Assembly (NCBI GenBank): GCA_001295865.1
Contig: LJHW01000007.1
Coordinates: 1-60,501, forward strand
Reading direction: 5' to 3'
From: a beta proteobacterium AAP65
GTDB lineage: Bacteria > Pseudomonadota > Gammaproteobacteria > Burkholderiales > Burkholderiaceae_C
DNA: 60,501 nucleotides
Shown: positions 9,817 through 21,240 of the stretch, one piece after another
Numbering within the stretch: position 1 is the stretch's first letter
Layout of the letters: the number at the start of each line of letters is the position of its first letter
The notes under the pieces: model-generated
What the model was told of the DNA's origin: nothing
Database searches by the model: none
What the model saw: only the letters and a program-made list of their open reading frames with translations
Position numbers and translations under genes: made by a program

Positions 9817-11307
9817 ATGGCCGAAACCCAAGCCTCAGCCGCCCTGGCGGGCGTGACGATGGAAGGCAGCGACCTGGCGTCGCTGCTGCAGAAGGAATTC
9901 AAGCCCAAGTCCGACGATGCCAAGAGCGCCGTCGAGCAGGCCGTTCAGACCCTGGCCCAGCAGGCGCTGGCGCAGACGCAGCTGATTGGCAGCGATGTCG
10001 TCGCTTCCATCGAGGCCATGATCGCCGCCATCGACAAGAAGCTGTCCGATCAGGTCAACCTGATCCTGCACCACGAAGATTTCCAGAAGCTCGAAGGGGC
10101 CTGGCGCGGTCTGCACTACATGGTGAACAACACCGAGACCGACGAGCAGCTCAAGATCCGCGTGATGAACGTGTCCAAGCAGGAGCTGGGCAAGACGCTC
10201 AAGCGCTACAAGGGCACCAGCTGGGACCAGAGCCCCATCTTCAAGAAGATCTACGCCGAAGAGTTCAGCCAGTTCGGTGGCGAGCCTTTCGGCTGCCTGG
10301 TGGGTGACTACCACTTCGACCAGAGCGCACCCGATGTTGAACTGCTGGCCGAGATGGCCAAGATCGCTGCCGCTTCGCACGCGCCCTTCATCACGGGTGC
10401 CGCGCCCACGCTGATGCAGATGGACAGCTGGCAGGAACTGGCCAACCCCCGCGACCTGACCAAGATCTTCACCACGCCCGAATACGCGGCCTGGCGTTCG
10501 CTGCGCGATTCGGAAGACAGCAAGTACATCGGCCTGGCGATGCCGCGTTTCCTGTCGCGCATGCCCTATGGCAGCAAGACCAACCCGGTGGAGGCCTTCA
10601 ACTTCGAAGAAGACACCGGTTCGGCCGACCACGGCAAGTACACCTGGGCCAACGCGGCCTACGCCATGGCGACGAACATCAACCGGTCCTTCAAGGAATA
10701 CGGCTGGTGCACGCGCATCCGCGGCATCGAAAGCGGTGGCGCGGTGCAGAACCTGCCCACGCACAGCTTCCCCACCGACGACGGCGGCGTGGACATGAAG
10801 TGCCCCACAGAGATCGCCATCGAAGACCGCCGCGAGGCCGAACTTGCGAAGAACGGCTTCATGCCGCTGGTGCACCGCAAGAACAGCGACTTCGCGGCCT
10901 TCATCGGCGCGCAGAGCCTGCACAAGCCGGCCGAGTATGACGACCCGGATGCCAGCGCGAACGCCAACCTGGCCGCGCGCCTGCCGTACCTCTTCGCCAC
11001 CTGCCGTTTTGCGCACTACCTGAAGTGCATCGTGCGCGACAAGATCGGCTCCTTCAAGGAGCGCGACGAAGTGCAGCGCTGGTTGGCGAAGTGGATCTCC
11101 CAGTACGTCGACGGAGATCCGGCGCGTTCGTCCGAGGCCTACAAGGCCAGTCACCCGCTGGCAGCGGCCGAGGTGGTGGTGGAAGAGGATCCGGCCAACC
11201 CGGGTTATTACAGCTCGAAGTTCTTCCTTCGGCCGCACTACCAACTCGAAGGTCTCACGGTTTCTTTGCGCCTGGTTTCGAAGCTCCCCTCGGCGAAGGC
11301 TGGTTGA
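9817..11307 (+). CDS. tssC: T6SS sheath large subunit TssC (VipB)
   Basis: Large subunit of the contractile sheath. The 496-residue protein has the expected full length with conserved stretches LEGAWRGLHYMV, GEPFGCLVGDY, FMSRMPYG-like FLSRMPYG, and the C-terminal domain (YLKCIVRDKIGSF, SSKFFLRPHYQLEGL) that carries the inter-subunit handshake and ClpV-related surfaces. A GACGAGGAG ribosome-binding site precedes ATG 9817. It is useful as an internal reference for the antisense TssB-TssC-like fusion at 21811-23286, which lacks this last domain. Confidence 0.97.
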   Translation: MAETQASAALAGVTMEGSDLASLLQKEFKPKSDDAKSAVEQAVQTLAQQALAQTQLIGSDVVASIEAMIAAIDKKLSDQVNLILHHEDFQKLEGAWRGLHYMVNNTETDEQLKIRVMNVSKQELGKTLKRYKGTSWDQSPIFKKIYAEEFSQFGGEPFGCLVGDYHFDQSAPDVELLAEMAKIAAASHAPFITGAAPTLMQMDSWQELANPRDLTKIFTTPEYAAWRSLRDSEDSKYIGLAMPRFLSRMPYGSKTNPVEAFNFEEDTGSADHGKYTWANAAYAMATNINRSFKEYGWCTRIRGIESGGAVQNLPTHSFPTDDGGVDMKCPTEIAIEDRREAELAKNGFMPLVHRKNSDFAAFIGAQSLHKPAEYDDPDASANANLAARLPYLFATCRFAHYLKCIVRDKIGSFKERDEVQRWLAKWISQYVDGDPARSSEAYKASHPLAAAEVVVEEDPANPGYYSSKFFLRPHYQLEGLTVSLRLVSKLPSAKAG

Positions 11308-11361
11308 GGCTTCGGGCGCCAGGCATCCTTTCATTTCCTTCACTGGCTGCGCAGCGGAGGG

Positions 11362-11379
11362 CGTCCGCGACACCGGACG
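11362..11379 (+). other. Short hairpin in the hcp leader
   Basis: A 6-bp perfect inverted repeat (CGTCCG / CGGACG, 6-base loop) sits 47 bases upstream of the hcp start codon, in the 119-base gap after tssC. It could affect hcp mRNA stability or be a binding site. No T-run follows, so it is not a standard terminator. Confidence 0.25.
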
Positions 11380-11426
11380 TTGATCGCAGTGTGAACCGCC
11401 CGTATCCGGGCACATAGGAGTCCATC

Positions 11427-11906
11427 ATGGCCGTAGACATGTTTCTGAAGATCGACACGATCAAGGGCGAAGCCGTCGACAAGAGTTTCAAGGACCAGGT
11501 CGACGTTCTCGCGTGGAGTTGGGGTGTCTCCAACTCCGGCACCACGCACATGGGCGGTGGCGGTGGTTCGGGCAAGGCCAACTTCCAGGACATCAGCGTC
11601 ACCAAGTACATCGACGCCTCGTCGCACGCGCTGCTGGGTGCTTGCGCAACGGGTGAGCACTTCAAGACTGCGTCGCTGCACGTTCGCAAGGCTGGCAAGA
11701 CCCAGAACGAGTACCTCACCATCGAGATGAAAGAAGTGCTCATCACTTCGGTTTCCACCGGTGGTTCGGGTGGCGAAGACCGCCTCACCGAGAACATCTC
11801 GCTGAACTTCGCCGAAGTGAAGTTCATCTACAAGCCGCAGAAGCCCGACGGTTCCCTGGGTGACGCGCTGCCCTTCACCTACAACATCGCCGAGAACACG
11901 GTCTGA
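11427..11906 (+). CDS. hcp: T6SS tube protein Hcp (TssD)
   Basis: Forms hexameric rings that stack into the inner tube, propelled out of the cell and also able to carry small effectors in the ring lumen. The 159-residue protein has the classic Hcp1-type sequence: MFLKIDTIKGE start, DVLAWSWGVSNSG, DISVTKYIDASS, EYLTIEMKEVLITSV and NFAEVKFIYKPQ. ATG 11427 has a TAGGAG site 6 bases upstream. It has a larger upstream gap (119 bases) than its neighbours, which may allow separate, stronger expression. A hairpin follows at 11919-11941. Confidence 0.97.
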   Translation: MAVDMFLKIDTIKGEAVDKSFKDQVDVLAWSWGVSNSGTTHMGGGGGSGKANFQDISVTKYIDASSHALLGACATGEHFKTASLHVRKAGKTQNEYLTIEMKEVLITSVSTGGSGGEDRLTENISLNFAEVKFIYKPQKPDGSLGDALPFTYNIAENTV

Positions 11907-11918
11907 GTCTGGGTGTTT

Positions 11919-11941
11919 CGGCAGGCCCTCAAGGTCTGCCG
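11919..11941 (+). terminator. Hairpin downstream of hcp, possible attenuator or mRNA-stabilising stem
   Basis: A 9-bp stem (11919-11927 with 11933-11941, one G-U pair) and a CTCAA loop lie 12 bases after the hcp stop. It lacks a downstream T-run, so it is not a strong intrinsic terminator. Such a stem could protect the 3' end of hcp mRNA or reduce read-through into the second hcp, consistent with the large amount of Hcp needed. Confidence 0.35.
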
Positions 11942-12022
11942 GCCTGATGGTGACGACGGTTGCGCGGCCTTCGGGCGCGCGCTCCGTCTGCCATGTCTTC
12001 TTGGCAGCGCGAAGGATGTAGC

Positions 12023-12523
12023 GTGGCGCGTTCAGACATGTTCTTGAAGCTCACCGGGCAGAGAACCGGGGCTATCGTTGGTGAATCCAACGACAAGATC
12101 TTTGCCAACCAGATCGACATCGCCGACTGGTCTTGGGGCATGACCGCGCCTTCCACCACCAGCGGCCAGCGCAGCGGGCGCGTGGCGCTGCAAGAACTCA
12201 AGCTGGTGAAGGCCGTCGACAAGGCGTCCACCGCCTTGATGTCGGTGATGAACACCAACGACGTGCTGTCCAGCGTGGAACTGACAGTGCGCAAGTCGGG
12301 TGGCGCCGGGCAGTCGCTGGTTTACTTCGTGTTGAAGCTGACCGGCGCGCGCGTCAACAGCTATGACGTGAGTTCCACTGTGGGTGAAGACGGCAGCCCT
12401 GTGCTGATGGAGCACATCGGCATGTCCTTCAAGTCGATCACCATCGACTACACGCCCCAGTCCGCCACTGGGGGTGCTGTGGGCACTTCCAGTTTCACCG
12501 GCACCGCCGGCCCTGAAGCCTGA
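12023..12523 (+). CDS. Second, divergent Hcp-family protein
   Basis: A second tube-type protein of 166 residues, clearly Hcp-related (SDMFLKLTGQRTG, DIADWSWGMTAPS, LQELKLVKAVDKAS, HIGMSFKSITIDYTPQS) but strongly diverged from the upstream Hcp. GTG at 12023 is preferred because AAGGA lies 6 bases before it and it gives a normal Hcp-length N-terminus; an ATG six codons in would give a slightly short protein. It could form a specialised or minor tube, a cargo-specific Hcp, or a structural start ring. It lies 23 bases before tagJ, so it probably belongs to the same transcript. Confidence 0.88.
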   Translation: MARSDMFLKLTGQRTGAIVGESNDKIFANQIDIADWSWGMTAPSTTSGQRSGRVALQELKLVKAVDKASTALMSVMNTNDVLSSVELTVRKSGGAGQSLVYFVLKLTGARVNSYDVSSTVGEDGSPVLMEHIGMSFKSITIDYTPQSATGGAVGTSSFTGTAGPEA

Positions 12524-12546
12524 AATCGCCCAACCCCGGAGCCTGC

Positions 12547-13371
12547 ATGTCCAACCCGAGTGCCGCCCAGCTTGCGTTGAAGGAGGGCGATGTGCCTCGC
12601 GCGCTGAAGCTCCTGACCGACCAGGTTCGGGCCCAGCCGCAAGACGCGAAGCTGCGTGTCTTCATGTTCCAGTTGCTCTGTGTCCTGGGTCAATGGGACC
12701 GGGCACTCAACCAGCTCAACGTCTCGCTCGAACTGGACGCAGGCACCCTGCCCATGGTGCAGACCTACCGCGAAGCCATCGCCTGCGAGACGCTGCGCTT
12801 GCAAGTGTTTGCCGGTCAGAAGGTGCCCATGCTCTTCGGCGAGCCCGAGCCGTGGATCGCCCTGCTGATCGAGGCCTTGCTGCGCGAGGGTCGCGGTGAC
12901 CACGAGGCCGCCGCCACCTTGCGCGAACAGGCGCTGGGCGAAGCACCCGCCACCTCTGGGCAGATCGACGGCCAGCCTTTTGCCTGGATCGCCGACGCCG
13001 ACAGCCGGCTCGGCCCCACGTTGGAAGCCGTCATCAACGGCCGCTACTACTGGCTGCCCTGGAGCCGGCTGAGCAAGGTCGAGATCGACCCCCCGCAAGA
13101 CTTGCGGGACGCCATCTGGATGCCGGCCCATTTCGAGTTCACCAACGGTGGCGAGGTGGTGGGCCTGATCCCGACCCGCTACCCCGACACGGCCCTGGCC
13201 GCCGGCGATGCGCTGGCCCTGTCGCGCCGCACCGATTGGCGCGAAGGCGCCGCGGGTGTGCACGTCGGGCTGGGCCAGCGCCTGCTCGTCACCGACAGCG
13301 CCGAACTCGGTCTGATGGACGTTCGCACCGTCACGCTCGACGAAGCCCCCGCCCCAGCTGCGGTGGCCTGA
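12547..13371 (+). CDS. tagJ: T6SS accessory protein TagJ (ImpE family)
   Basis: In the systems studied, TagJ binds the N-terminus of TssB and modulates sheath interaction with ClpV. This 274-residue protein has an N-terminal TPR-like helical part (about 1-150, including LLTDQVRAQPQDAKLRVFMFQLLCVLGQWDRAL-type repeats) and a C-terminal beta-rich domain with GRYYWLPWSRLSKVEID and DLRDAIWMPAHFEFTNGG, diagnostic of the ImpE family. It starts at ATG 12547 and is followed by tssE after 28 bases. The place between hcp and tssE is usual in Burkholderiales and Pseudomonas H1-type clusters. Confidence 0.92.
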   Translation: MSNPSAAQLALKEGDVPRALKLLTDQVRAQPQDAKLRVFMFQLLCVLGQWDRALNQLNVSLELDAGTLPMVQTYREAIACETLRLQVFAGQKVPMLFGEPEPWIALLIEALLREGRGDHEAAATLREQALGEAPATSGQIDGQPFAWIADADSRLGPTLEAVINGRYYWLPWSRLSKVEIDPPQDLRDAIWMPAHFEFTNGGEVVGLIPTRYPDTALAAGDALALSRRTDWREGAAGVHVGLGQRLLVTDSAELGLMDVRTVTLDEAPAPAAVA

Positions 13372-13399
13372 GCGCGGGTCATCGCCGGCGGGCTTGGCA

Positions 13400-13903
13400 A
13401 TGTCCACCTTGCGCGCCCAAGACCGGCTGCAGCCTGCGCTGCTGGACCGCCTGACCGACGACGACGTCGATGCCAAAAAGGAGTCGCCCGAATCGCGCGT
13501 GATCAGCCGCGGCCGGTTGCGTGAACTGGTGTTGCGCGATCTCGCGTGGCTCTTCAACGCAACCTCGCCGGGTTTGATCGACTGGTCGCGTGCGCCGCAC
13601 GCCCGCAACTCGGTGCTGAACTACGGGCTGCCGCCCCTGTCGGGCCAGACGGCCAGCACCATCGACCCGCTGGTGCTGGCTGCTCGCGTCAAGCAGGCCA
13701 TCCTCGATCACGAGCCCCGCATCCTGCCCGCCTCCTTGAGCGTGGAGGTTGTGCTCTCCGAAGCGCAGATGGACCACCACAACCAGATCGGCTTTCGCAT
13801 CTCGGGCCAGCTCTGGGCGCAGCCGGTGCCACTTGAATTGCTGCTGCACACCGACATCGACCTCGAAACAGGTCGTGTGGCCGTGCGTGAGCTGAACCGC
13901 TGA
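13400..13903 (+). CDS. tssE: T6SS baseplate protein TssE (gp25-like)
   Basis: Baseplate wedge component homologous to phage T4 gp25. The 167-residue product has the N-terminal LQPALLDRLTDD, the internal RELVLRDLAWLFNA segment, the SVLNYGLP motif and a C-terminal gp25 fold ending FRISGQLWAQPVPLELLLHTDIDLETG. ATG 13400 is chosen over TTG 13394. It is 7 bases from tssF. Confidence 0.95.
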   Translation: MSTLRAQDRLQPALLDRLTDDDVDAKKESPESRVISRGRLRELVLRDLAWLFNATSPGLIDWSRAPHARNSVLNYGLPPLSGQTASTIDPLVLAARVKQAILDHEPRILPASLSVEVVLSEAQMDHHNQIGFRISGQLWAQPVPLELLLHTDIDLETGRVAVRELNR

Positions 13904-13910
13904 CCACGCC

Positions 13911-15785
13911 ATGGACCCCCGCCTGCTGCGCTACTACAACGAAGAGCTGCGCCATCTGCGCGAGATGGGCGGTGAGTTCGCGCAGCAGTTCCCGAAGATC
14001 GCCTCGCGCCTGGGGATGGAAGGCCTGGAAGTCACCGACCCCTACGTCGAGCGGCTGCTGGAAGGTTTTGCTTTCCTGGCTGGGCGCATCCAGCTCAAGC
14101 TGGACGCCGAGTTCCCGCGCTTCACGCAGCGCCTGCTGGAGATCGTCTACCCCCAGTTCCTGTCGCCCACGCCCTCGATGCTGATTGCGCAGGTGCAACC
14201 CGACCTGGGCGACCCCAGCCTGGCCGGTGGCCTGAAGCTGGCGCGCGGCAGCACCATGAACAGCCAGCCGGGCAAGGCAGGCGCCACCACCTGCGAGTTC
14301 AGAACGGCGCACGAGCTCACGATGTGGCCACTGGAGTTGACGCAGCTGGAGTACTTCACGCACGCGGCCGATCTGCCCATGGGCGCTGTGCCCGAATGGC
14401 GCAAGTACCGCTCGGGCTTGCGTTTGCGCCTGCGCACCACGGCCGGCGTCGACTTTTCGCAGCTGGCCCTGGAAGACCTGAGGCTGCATTGCGCCGGCGT
14501 CGACGATGTCGCTTACCGGCTGCACGAGCTGGCGTGCGGGCACACCATGGGCGTGCTCGTGCTGCCTGCCCGCAGGCCTGCGGCCTGGCACGAAGTGCTG
14601 GACGGCGAAATCGTCGAAGCGGTGGGTTATGCCGACGACGAAGCCCTGCTGCCCGAGACCCTGCAAGGTTTGCAGGGCTACCGCCTGCTGCAAGAGTACT
14701 TCGCGTTCCCGCAGCGCTTCCTGTTCTTCGATCTCTGCGGCATCGGACCGGCGCTTCGTGCCCACGCCGGCAACGAGGTCGACATCGTGCTGCTGTTCTC
14801 GCGCGCCGATAACGCGCTGCTGCAGGCGGTGGATGCCAGCAGCCTGGCGCTGCACTGCGTGCCCGCCATCAACCTGCTTGACAAACGCTGCGACCGCATC
14901 CACATCTCGGCAGAAACGGCCGATTTCCATGTCGTGCCCGACCGCACCCGGCCGATGGACTACGAGGTGCACAGCATCCAGGAAGTGCTGGGCTACGGCA
15001 CGGGCGTGAACAGCGAATGGCGCTTCCTGCCCTTCTACAACGCCTTCCACGCCGAAGACCGGCAGCACAAGGCCTACTACACCGTGCAGCGCGAGCCCCG
15101 GCTGATGTCGCAGCTTCAGCAGCGTGAAGGCCCGCGCACCTCGTACATCGGCACCGAGCTTTACCTGTCGCTGGTGGACGCCCACGAAACACCTTTTCCG
15201 GCAGAGCTGCGGCAGCTCGGCGTGCGCGCCCTGTGCACCAACCGCGATCTGCCGGTGCTGATGCCGCTGGGCGGTGCCAAGGGCGACCTCACGCTCACGC
15301 AGACGGCGCCCGTCAAGAGCATCTCGGTCATCAAGGGGCCCTCGCGCCCGCAGTCGGCCTTGCGCGAGGGCAGCGTGGCCTGGAAGCTGATCAACCAGCT
15401 CTCCCTGAACCACCTCTCGCTCAGCGATGGTGATGCCGAGCAAGGTGCGGCAGCGCTGCGGCAGATCTTGCGCTTGTACGCGCAGGGCGGCGATGCAGGC
15501 GCGCAGCGGCAGATCGATGGCGTGCGTTCGGTGCAGCTGCAGCAGGTGGTGCGCCGCCTGCCGATGCCGGGGCCCATCACCTTCGGCCGCGGGGTCGAGG
15601 TCAAGATCGAGGTCGACGACCTGTCCTTCGAAGGGGCCAGCGCTTTCCTCCTGGGCTGCGTGCTGGAGCGTTTCGTCGCGCGCCATGTCTCGATGAACGG
15701 TTTCACGCAGCTGCGCCTGCATTCCACGGGGCGCGGCGACATCTTCTCCGGGCGCCCGCAATGCGGGCTGCGCCCCATCGCATGA
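13911..15785 (+). CDS. tssF: T6SS baseplate protein TssF
   Basis: Baseplate wedge protein that forms a TssF2-TssG heterotrimer. The 624-residue protein has the standard N-terminus DPRLLRYYNEELRHLREMG, followed by YVERLLEGFAFLAGRIQLKLD and FTQRLLEIVYPQ, and the conserved FSRADNALLQAV and GTELYLSLVD stretches. The length is normal. Its TGA overlaps the ATG of tssG (ATGA), indicating translational coupling and equal dosage of the two partners. Confidence 0.96.
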   Translation: MDPRLLRYYNEELRHLREMGGEFAQQFPKIASRLGMEGLEVTDPYVERLLEGFAFLAGRIQLKLDAEFPRFTQRLLEIVYPQFLSPTPSMLIAQVQPDLGDPSLAGGLKLARGSTMNSQPGKAGATTCEFRTAHELTMWPLELTQLEYFTHAADLPMGAVPEWRKYRSGLRLRLRTTAGVDFSQLALEDLRLHCAGVDDVAYRLHELACGHTMGVLVLPARRPAAWHEVLDGEIVEAVGYADDEALLPETLQGLQGYRLLQEYFAFPQRFLFFDLCGIGPALRAHAGNEVDIVLLFSRADNALLQAVDASSLALHCVPAINLLDKRCDRIHISAETADFHVVPDRTRPMDYEVHSIQEVLGYGTGVNSEWRFLPFYNAFHAEDRQHKAYYTVQREPRLMSQLQQREGPRTSYIGTELYLSLVDAHETPFPAELRQLGVRALCTNRDLPVLMPLGGAKGDLTLTQTAPVKSISVIKGPSRPQSALREGSVAWKLINQLSLNHLSLSDGDAEQGAAALRQILRLYAQGGDAGAQRQIDGVRSVQLQQVVRRLPMPGPITFGRGVEVKIEVDDLSFEGASAFLLGCVLERFVARHVSMNGFTQLRLHSTGRGDIFSGRPQCGLRPIA

Positions 15786-16897
15786 GCGCGCCCGACACCA
15801 GCGCTGCACCGACAGCCGGTGGTGCCGTGAACGGCCCCGAGGCCCCTGCGGCCCTCGACGCCGCCGACGCGCTGGCCTCGCGGCGTGCAAAAGCGCTGCG
15901 CGCACTCAGCGAAGCGCCGCACCGCCATGATTTTTTCCAGGCGATGCGTCTGATCGAGGCCTTGCACCCGCAGCAGCCGCGTTTGGGCAGCGCGCGCCGG
16001 CCCGTCGACGAACCGGTGCGTCTGGGGCAGGCGGCCGATCTTTCTTTCGCGCCTTCGAGCATTTCCAAGGTCGATCTGAACGACCGCAGCGGCAAACCGC
16101 GCATCGAGGTGCGCTTTTTCGGGCTCTTCGGCCCCAATGGCCCGCTGCCCCTGCACATGACCTCGTACGCGCGCGAGCGCCGCATGCACAAGGGCGACGA
16201 GGCCTTCGGTCGTTTCGCCGACCTGTTCCACCACCGCTTGCTGCTGCTGTTCTACCGGGCGTGGTCGCAGGCGCAGCCGGCCGTCAGCATGGACCGGTCG
16301 GGTGAAGACCGTTTTGCCGATTACGTGGGCTCGCTGCTGGGCACGGGCAGCCCCGAGTGGCGCGGCCGCGATGCCGCTCCTGACCACGCCCGGCTGGCCT
16401 TTGCCGGCCTGCTCTCTCGCCAGGTGCGCAACGCCGACGGCCTGGCGCAGCTGCTCGGCGGCTTCCTGGGCATGAAGGTACGCGTCGAACAGTTTGCCGG
16501 CCGCTGGATGCCTTTGCCCCAGGCCGAACGCAGCCGCATCGGCAAGCGGGCGGCGTCTCGGCGCATGTCCACCTCGCAACTGGGCGTCAGCGCGGTGCTG
16601 GGGGCTGCCGTCTTCGACCGCCAGCACCACTTCCGCATCCACATCGGGCCGCTGTCCTTGCCGGCCTTCGAGGCCTTGCTGCCCGTTGGCAGTGCGCTGC
16701 CGGCCCTGCGGGCGCTGGTCCGCCAGTACGTGGGCGACGAATTCGGCTGGGACCTGCGCCTCGTGCTGAAGCCCGAAGAGCGCCCGCCCTGCCGGCCCGG
16801 CCTGCAAGGCCGCCTCGGCTGGACTACCTGGCTGGGTGCGCCGCCGCGCGGCCAGGCGCCGACCCTGAATCTCGTGCCGAACCTGGCCAGCCCCTGA
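15782..16897 (+). CDS. tssG: T6SS baseplate protein TssG
   Basis: Partner of TssF in the baseplate wedge. The 371-residue product has the family signature HDFFQAMRLIEAL near residue 48, VRFFGLFGPNGPLPLHMTSY, and the C-terminal GLQGRLGWTTWLG. ATG 15782 overlaps the tssF stop; the frame is open seven codons further upstream but the overlapping ATG is the natural choice. The first 40 residues form an Ala/Pro-rich extension that looks disordered. clpV follows after 61 bases. Confidence 0.95.
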   Translation: MSAPDTSAAPTAGGAVNGPEAPAALDAADALASRRAKALRALSEAPHRHDFFQAMRLIEALHPQQPRLGSARRPVDEPVRLGQAADLSFAPSSISKVDLNDRSGKPRIEVRFFGLFGPNGPLPLHMTSYARERRMHKGDEAFGRFADLFHHRLLLLFYRAWSQAQPAVSMDRSGEDRFADYVGSLLGTGSPEWRGRDAAPDHARLAFAGLLSRQVRNADGLAQLLGGFLGMKVRVEQFAGRWMPLPQAERSRIGKRAASRRMSTSQLGVSAVLGAAVFDRQHHFRIHIGPLSLPAFEALLPVGSALPALRALVRQYVGDEFGWDLRLVLKPEERPPCRPGLQGRLGWTTWLGAPPRGQAPTLNLVPNLASP

Positions 16898-16958
16898 GGC
16901 CGGGCCAGCGCGCGAAGCATCCCTCAGAACCATCAGAACCCGTCAAGAAGGAAGCACC

Positions 16959-19676
<2,718 letters not shown>

Positions 19677-19720
19677 AGACCCGCTGCGGCGCCATCAGCG
19701 GCAGCCAAAGGAGCATTCCG

Positions 19721-20611
19721 ATGTCGATCAAGTTCAAGAAGTCCACCGGTGGCGAACTCAAGTTCGCGGGCAAGGCCGATTCGACTGGCACGGTTCATTT
19801 CCCTGCCGGCACGAAGCAGCAGAAATGGACCGACACCATCAAGATCCTCAGCCCGGGTCTGATGATCGGTTACCGAGAGCGGCCAGGCGAGAAGTACCCC
19901 ACCACCGCGCAGCGCGAACTGTTGCTCAATGCCGCATCGTCGGCGCGCGAGATCATGCGGACTGCTGTGCGCGAGATGGACCGCGTGGTGTTCTTCCGCC
20001 GCCCCGAGGGGCAGGCGTTCACGAACATCATGAACTACCACTTCGGCCTAGCTACCGGGCGGTCCCCCGGCCTTCCGGCCACCAACGTGGTGGACAAGTC
20101 GTTCAGTCTTGGCGATCTGGGTAAGACCGATCGTCGATGGGCGCTGAACAAGATCCGCCAAGGCATGCTGAGCATCAGCTTCCACCTCAACACCGGCATG
20201 TATCTGATCGACATCGACAACAGCCGGCGCACGCTGAAGTCGGGCGTGGCCGGCACCCCCGGTGCCAACGAGGAAGGTTATGCCACGTGGGCAGACTTTG
20301 GCGGGTTTGATAAGGGCGCGCTCTCGGCCTGGCGCAACGGCGAGATTCATGTCGCCTTTGAGATGATGCACAGCGGAGGTTACTCGGCCGAACATGTTGC
20401 ACGTGTGATCATCCACGAGGCTGCGCACAAGTACCTGGGCGTGACCGACAAGCTCTACTGCTGGCAGGGCGGCTACGACGCCCTACCTTTCACCGACTGT
20501 ATTGACAACGCAGACAGCTATGCGTGGGCGGCCTTGTCGTTGAACATGGGCTTCTTGCTGCGCGGGATCGATTCGCACGACAACAAGGCGTATCCGGGCA
20601 ACATCGCATGA
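19721..20611 (+). CDS. Putative T6SS effector: M35-like (aspzincin) zinc metallopeptidase
   Basis: A 296-residue protein without signal peptide. Its C-terminal third carries HEAAH at residues 232-236, then GVTDKLYC with Asp243 seven residues after the second His, and NADSYAWA at 263-270. HExxH plus a G-T-x-D-x-x-Y type motif and an N-A-x-S-Y segment is the pattern of the aspzincin (peptidase M35, lysine-specific endopeptidase type) family, with His232, His236 and Asp243 as probable zinc ligands and Glu233 as the base. The first 200 residues are unknown and may be a delivery or regulatory domain. A strong AGGAG site precedes ATG 19721, 44 bases after clpV. Codon use is visibly less GC-biased than in its neighbours, suggesting transfer. 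The position beside DUF4123 and VgrG genes argues for an exported toxin; no immunity protein is evident. The peptidase call is fairly secure, the effector role is inference. Confidence 0.72.
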   Translation: MSIKFKKSTGGELKFAGKADSTGTVHFPAGTKQQKWTDTIKILSPGLMIGYRERPGEKYPTTAQRELLLNAASSAREIMRTAVREMDRVVFFRRPEGQAFTNIMNYHFGLATGRSPGLPATNVVDKSFSLGDLGKTDRRWALNKIRQGMLSISFHLNTGMYLIDIDNSRRTLKSGVAGTPGANEEGYATWADFGGFDKGALSAWRNGEIHVAFEMMHSGGYSAEHVARVIIHEAAHKYLGVTDKLYCWQGGYDALPFTDCIDNADSYAWAALSLNMGFLLRGIDSHDNKAYPGNIA

Positions 20612-20827
20612 AGCCGCAGGACCGCGGCGGCGCGCCTGCAATGCACCCGGGAACTCGGGTTTAGGTCTTCCACTTCCCAAACTTCGCGCACAGTTGGCGA
20701 AGCAACCGCCCTTGCGCAGCGAGTGTCCCTCTGCTGTTTATCCCTGCACGCCGCGCAGCGCCAGGCGCGACATGGTCTGCAGCGACGAAGACGATGGGGT
20801 TCGGTTGTACGCCTGTTAAGCTTGAAC

Positions 20828-21238
20828 ATGCTTGAACCTAGGCCCGCCCAAACCGCCGTCGGCAACGAGACCGACATGGCCAGGCTGCGACAGCAGGTGC
20901 AGCAGGCTTACCCGGCCGATCTCTGGTGGCATTGCGACGACCACCAGGTGCTGACAGGCGCCGCCTTGCTGGCACGTTGGAATGCCGCGTCGGGCACTGA
21001 GGTGGGCCTCCAGATGAAGCCACTGGCGCTCACACGGCTGGCGCCGGCACCGGCCGCGACACCGCCGGCTCCGAGCCCGGCTGCAGCCGCCCGCCGCGCG
21101 GCCCCGGCCGCAGCGCCTGCGCCCGGCACCTTTGAAATCGAACTCGACGTGGCCGCCATGGTGGCGGTGTTGCAGCAAGCCGCGCGCGACGGCGTGCCCT
21201 TCTGCGAAGAATGCGCCCGGGCGGCGCAAGAGGCCTGA
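20828..21238 (+). CDS. Small T6SS-associated protein of unknown function with FCEEC tail
   Basis: A 136-residue protein I do not recognise. It has an N-terminal segment (about 1-68, with AYPADLWWHCDDHQVLTG), an Ala/Pro-rich linker (about 69-100), and a C-terminal segment ending DGVPFCEECARAAQEA. The Cys pair spaced C-x-x-C could bind metal or form a disulfide. ATG 20828 is chosen because the frame upstream looks non-coding; a GTTAAGC stretch precedes it. It ends 2 bases before the GTG of the DUF4123 adaptor gene, so the two are probably translated together, suggesting a role in cargo loading. There is no signal peptide or membrane segment, so it is not an obvious periplasmic immunity protein. 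Confidence 0.6.
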   Translation: MLEPRPAQTAVGNETDMARLRQQVQQAYPADLWWHCDDHQVLTGAALLARWNAASGTEVGLQMKPLALTRLAPAPAATPPAPSPAAAARRAAPAAAPAPGTFEIELDVAAMVAVLQQAARDGVPFCEECARAAQEA

Positions 21239-21240
21239 GC

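Noticed and set aside
20612..20827. Possible immunity gene between the metallopeptidase and the next gene
   Set aside because: Only an 18-codon frame and chance read-through were found, with no signal peptide or ribosome-binding site.
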